From NCBI GenBank assembly GCA_007859745.1, contig SMLU01000001.1, positions 2,790,001-2,854,000 on the forward strand: a DNA stretch of 64,000 nucleotides. The letters are read 5' to 3'. The notes below the pieces were generated by a model, which did no database searches, was not told the DNA's origin, and saw nothing but the letters and a program-made list of their open reading frames with translations. The stretch comes from Phycisphaerae bacterium RAS1. Lineage in GTDB: Bacteria > Planctomycetota > Phycisphaerae > UBA1845 > Fen-1342. The position numbers and the translations under genes are program-made. Below, one piece after another: positions 62,796 to 64,000 of this stretch; within the stretch, counting starts at the first letter, position 1; each line of letters begins with the position of its first letter.

Positions 62796-63980
62796 TCAGA
62801 ACGCCGCCGCCCCGGTGATTTCCCGCCCCACCACAAGCTGGTGAATCGTCTCCGTCCCCTCATACGTAATCACGCTCTCCAGATTCAGCATGTGCCGCAC
62901 CGGGCAGCACTCCACGCTGATCCCGCCCGCGCCCAGCAGGTCCCGGCATTCGCGGGCGATGTCCAGGCCCATGCGGACATTGTTCCACTTGGCCAGTGAC
63001 ACCTGCGTGTGGTGCATCTTCCCCTCGTCCTTCAGCTTGCCCAGCCGCCACACCAGAAGCTGCGCCGTCGTGATCCGCCGCAGCATGTTCGCCAGCCGCA
63101 TCTGCACGATCTGCTTATTGGCGATCGGTTCGCCGAACAGCACCCGCTGCTTGGCGAAGGTCAGCGCCTCCTGGTAGCACGCCTGCGCCGCGCCGATCGC
63201 TCCCCAGGCAATGCCGTACCGCGCCTGCGTCAGGCAGCCGAGCGGACCCGCCAGCCCCGCCGCCTCGGGCAGACGGTTGCGCTCCGGCACGCGCACGTTG
63301 TCGAAAAACAGCTCGCTGGTGATCGACGCCCGCAGCGAAAACTTGTGCGCGATGTCGCGGGCCGTGTAGCCGGGCGTTCCTTTCTCGACCAGGAAGCCGC
63401 GGATGCCGTCGTCGGTGTTGGCCCAGACGACAGCGACATCGGCGATGGTCCCGCTGGTGATCCACATTTTCGCCCCGTTGATCACCCAGTCGCCGCCCTG
63501 CTTTTTGGCGAAGGTCTTCATCGCCCCCGGGTCCGAGCCGCCGTCCGGCTCGGTCAAGCCGAAGCAGCCGATCTTTTCAGCCTTCGCCATCGCCGGCAGC
63601 CACTGCTTCTTGTGCTCGTCGGAGCCGTAGCGGTGGATCGGATACATCACCAGCCCGCTCTGCACGGACGCGAAGCTGCGCAGCCCGCTGTCGCCGCGCT
63701 CCAGCTCCTGCATGATCAGGCCGTACGCGACGTTTGACAGTCCGGCGCAGCCGTAATCCTTGAACGTCGGCCCGAACAGGCCCATCTCGGCCATCTCCGG
63801 CACGAGCTCCTTGGGAAACCGCTCATGCTCAAAACAGCCGGCGATGATCGGCAGGACGCGCTCATCGACGAAGCGACCGACCAGCGCCTGCACCTGCCGC
63901 TCTTCGTCGGTCAGCAGCCCGGCGAGCACGAAGAAATCCGGCGACTTGGCATCCTGAATCAGCGCGTCCATTTCGAGCAC
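62796..63980 (-). CDS. Acyl-CoA dehydrogenase, glutaryl-CoA dehydrogenase-like
   Basis: This FAD enzyme of 394 residues oxidises (and if glutaryl-CoA dehydrogenase, decarboxylates) an acyl-CoA. Signatures are CFGLTEPDGGSDPGAM near 139-154 (FAD/substrate loop), FGEPIANKQIVQMRLANML near 287-305 and the C-terminal ESVITYEGTETIHQLVVGREITG, in which the Glu of YEGT is the expected catalytic base of this subgroup. GTG at 63980 is used because AGGAG lies seven bases upstream; an ATG at 63971 is possible. The gene sits at the window's end, and its upstream context is not visible. Confidence 0.88.
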   Translation of the reverse strand: MLEMDALIQDAKSPDFFVLAGLLTDEERQVQALVGRFVDERVLPIIAGCFEHERFPKELVPEMAEMGLFGPTFKDYGCAGLSNVAYGLIMQELERGDSGLRSFASVQSGLVMYPIHRYGSDEHKKQWLPAMAKAEKIGCFGLTEPDGGSDPGAMKTFAKKQGGDWVINGAKMWITSGTIADVAVVWANTDDGIRGFLVEKGTPGYTARDIAHKFSLRASITSELFFDNVRVPERNRLPEAAGLAGPLGCLTQARYGIAWGAIGAAQACYQEALTFAKQRVLFGEPIANKQIVQMRLANMLRRITTAQLLVWRLGKLKDEGKMHHTQVSLAKWNNVRMGLDIARECRDLLGAGGISVECCPVRHMLNLESVITYEGTETIHQLVVGREITGAAAF

Positions 63981-64000
63981 GGAGCGTCTCCTGCGGGTGA

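Overview
The window looks like chromosomal DNA of an uncultured planctomycete (Planctomycetota, possibly Phycisphaerae-like). The evidence is indirect: high GC, a dockerin-like tail with paired NCDGxxNVLDINPFV calcium-loop repeats, a PEP-CTERM exported protein, integral membrane and cytoplasmic proteins ending in zinc ribbons, a PrkA kinase beside a VWA protein, and many short palindromic intergenic repeats. No rRNA gene or CRISPR array was seen.

Layout. 0.3-3.6 kb (minus strand): an ABC-2 type permease, a DUF3800 protein and a truncated dockerin-type protein. 4-13 kb (plus): a type VI secretion block, tssJ-tssK-tssL-tssM-tagF, which is the membrane complex, the baseplate subunit TssK and a post-translational regulator, followed by two small unknown proteins. 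13.7-17.3 kb: a VWA protein and a PrkA-family kinase, divergently transcribed. 17.5-19.7 kb: a DUF433/DUF5615 toxin-antitoxin pair, a duplicated orphan antitoxin with a decayed toxin start, then about 450 bp packed with hairpins that I propose is an undescribed structured RNA, and a small winged-helix-like protein. 20-27.6 kb: a Uma2 nuclease, zinc-ribbon proteins, three exported lipoproteins (one an M48 metalloprotease), a radical SAM protein and an AlkD-type DNA repair protein.

28.1-56.5 kb is a 28.4 kb integrative element inserted in a tRNA-Thr(UGU) gene. A 39-bp direct repeat made of the 5' half of the tRNA marks both ends. The right end carries a tyrosine integrase, an excisionase-like protein and an XRE/ImmA regulatory pair. 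A decayed homologous integrase lies just outside the left end, so an older related element was probably there first. The cargo is heavy-metal resistance: three HME-RND pumps with three adaptors and one outer-membrane factor, a Zn/Cd-type P1B ATPase, a PII-like protein, small Cys/His-rich exported proteins and a multicopper-oxidase remnant. A Cys/His repeat (DWCxEHxVPESxCxxCHPE) occurs in one adaptor and in a lipoprotein on either side of one pump gene. Two related small secreted proteins head two of the efflux operons.

56.8-64 kb returns to chromosomal genes: a PEP-CTERM protein, an RsmB-type rRNA methyltransferase, an ArsM arsenite methyltransferase, a three-repeat beta-helix lipoprotein and an acyl-CoA (glutaryl-CoA-like) dehydrogenase. 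Assignments rest on motif recognition by eye; no database search was run.
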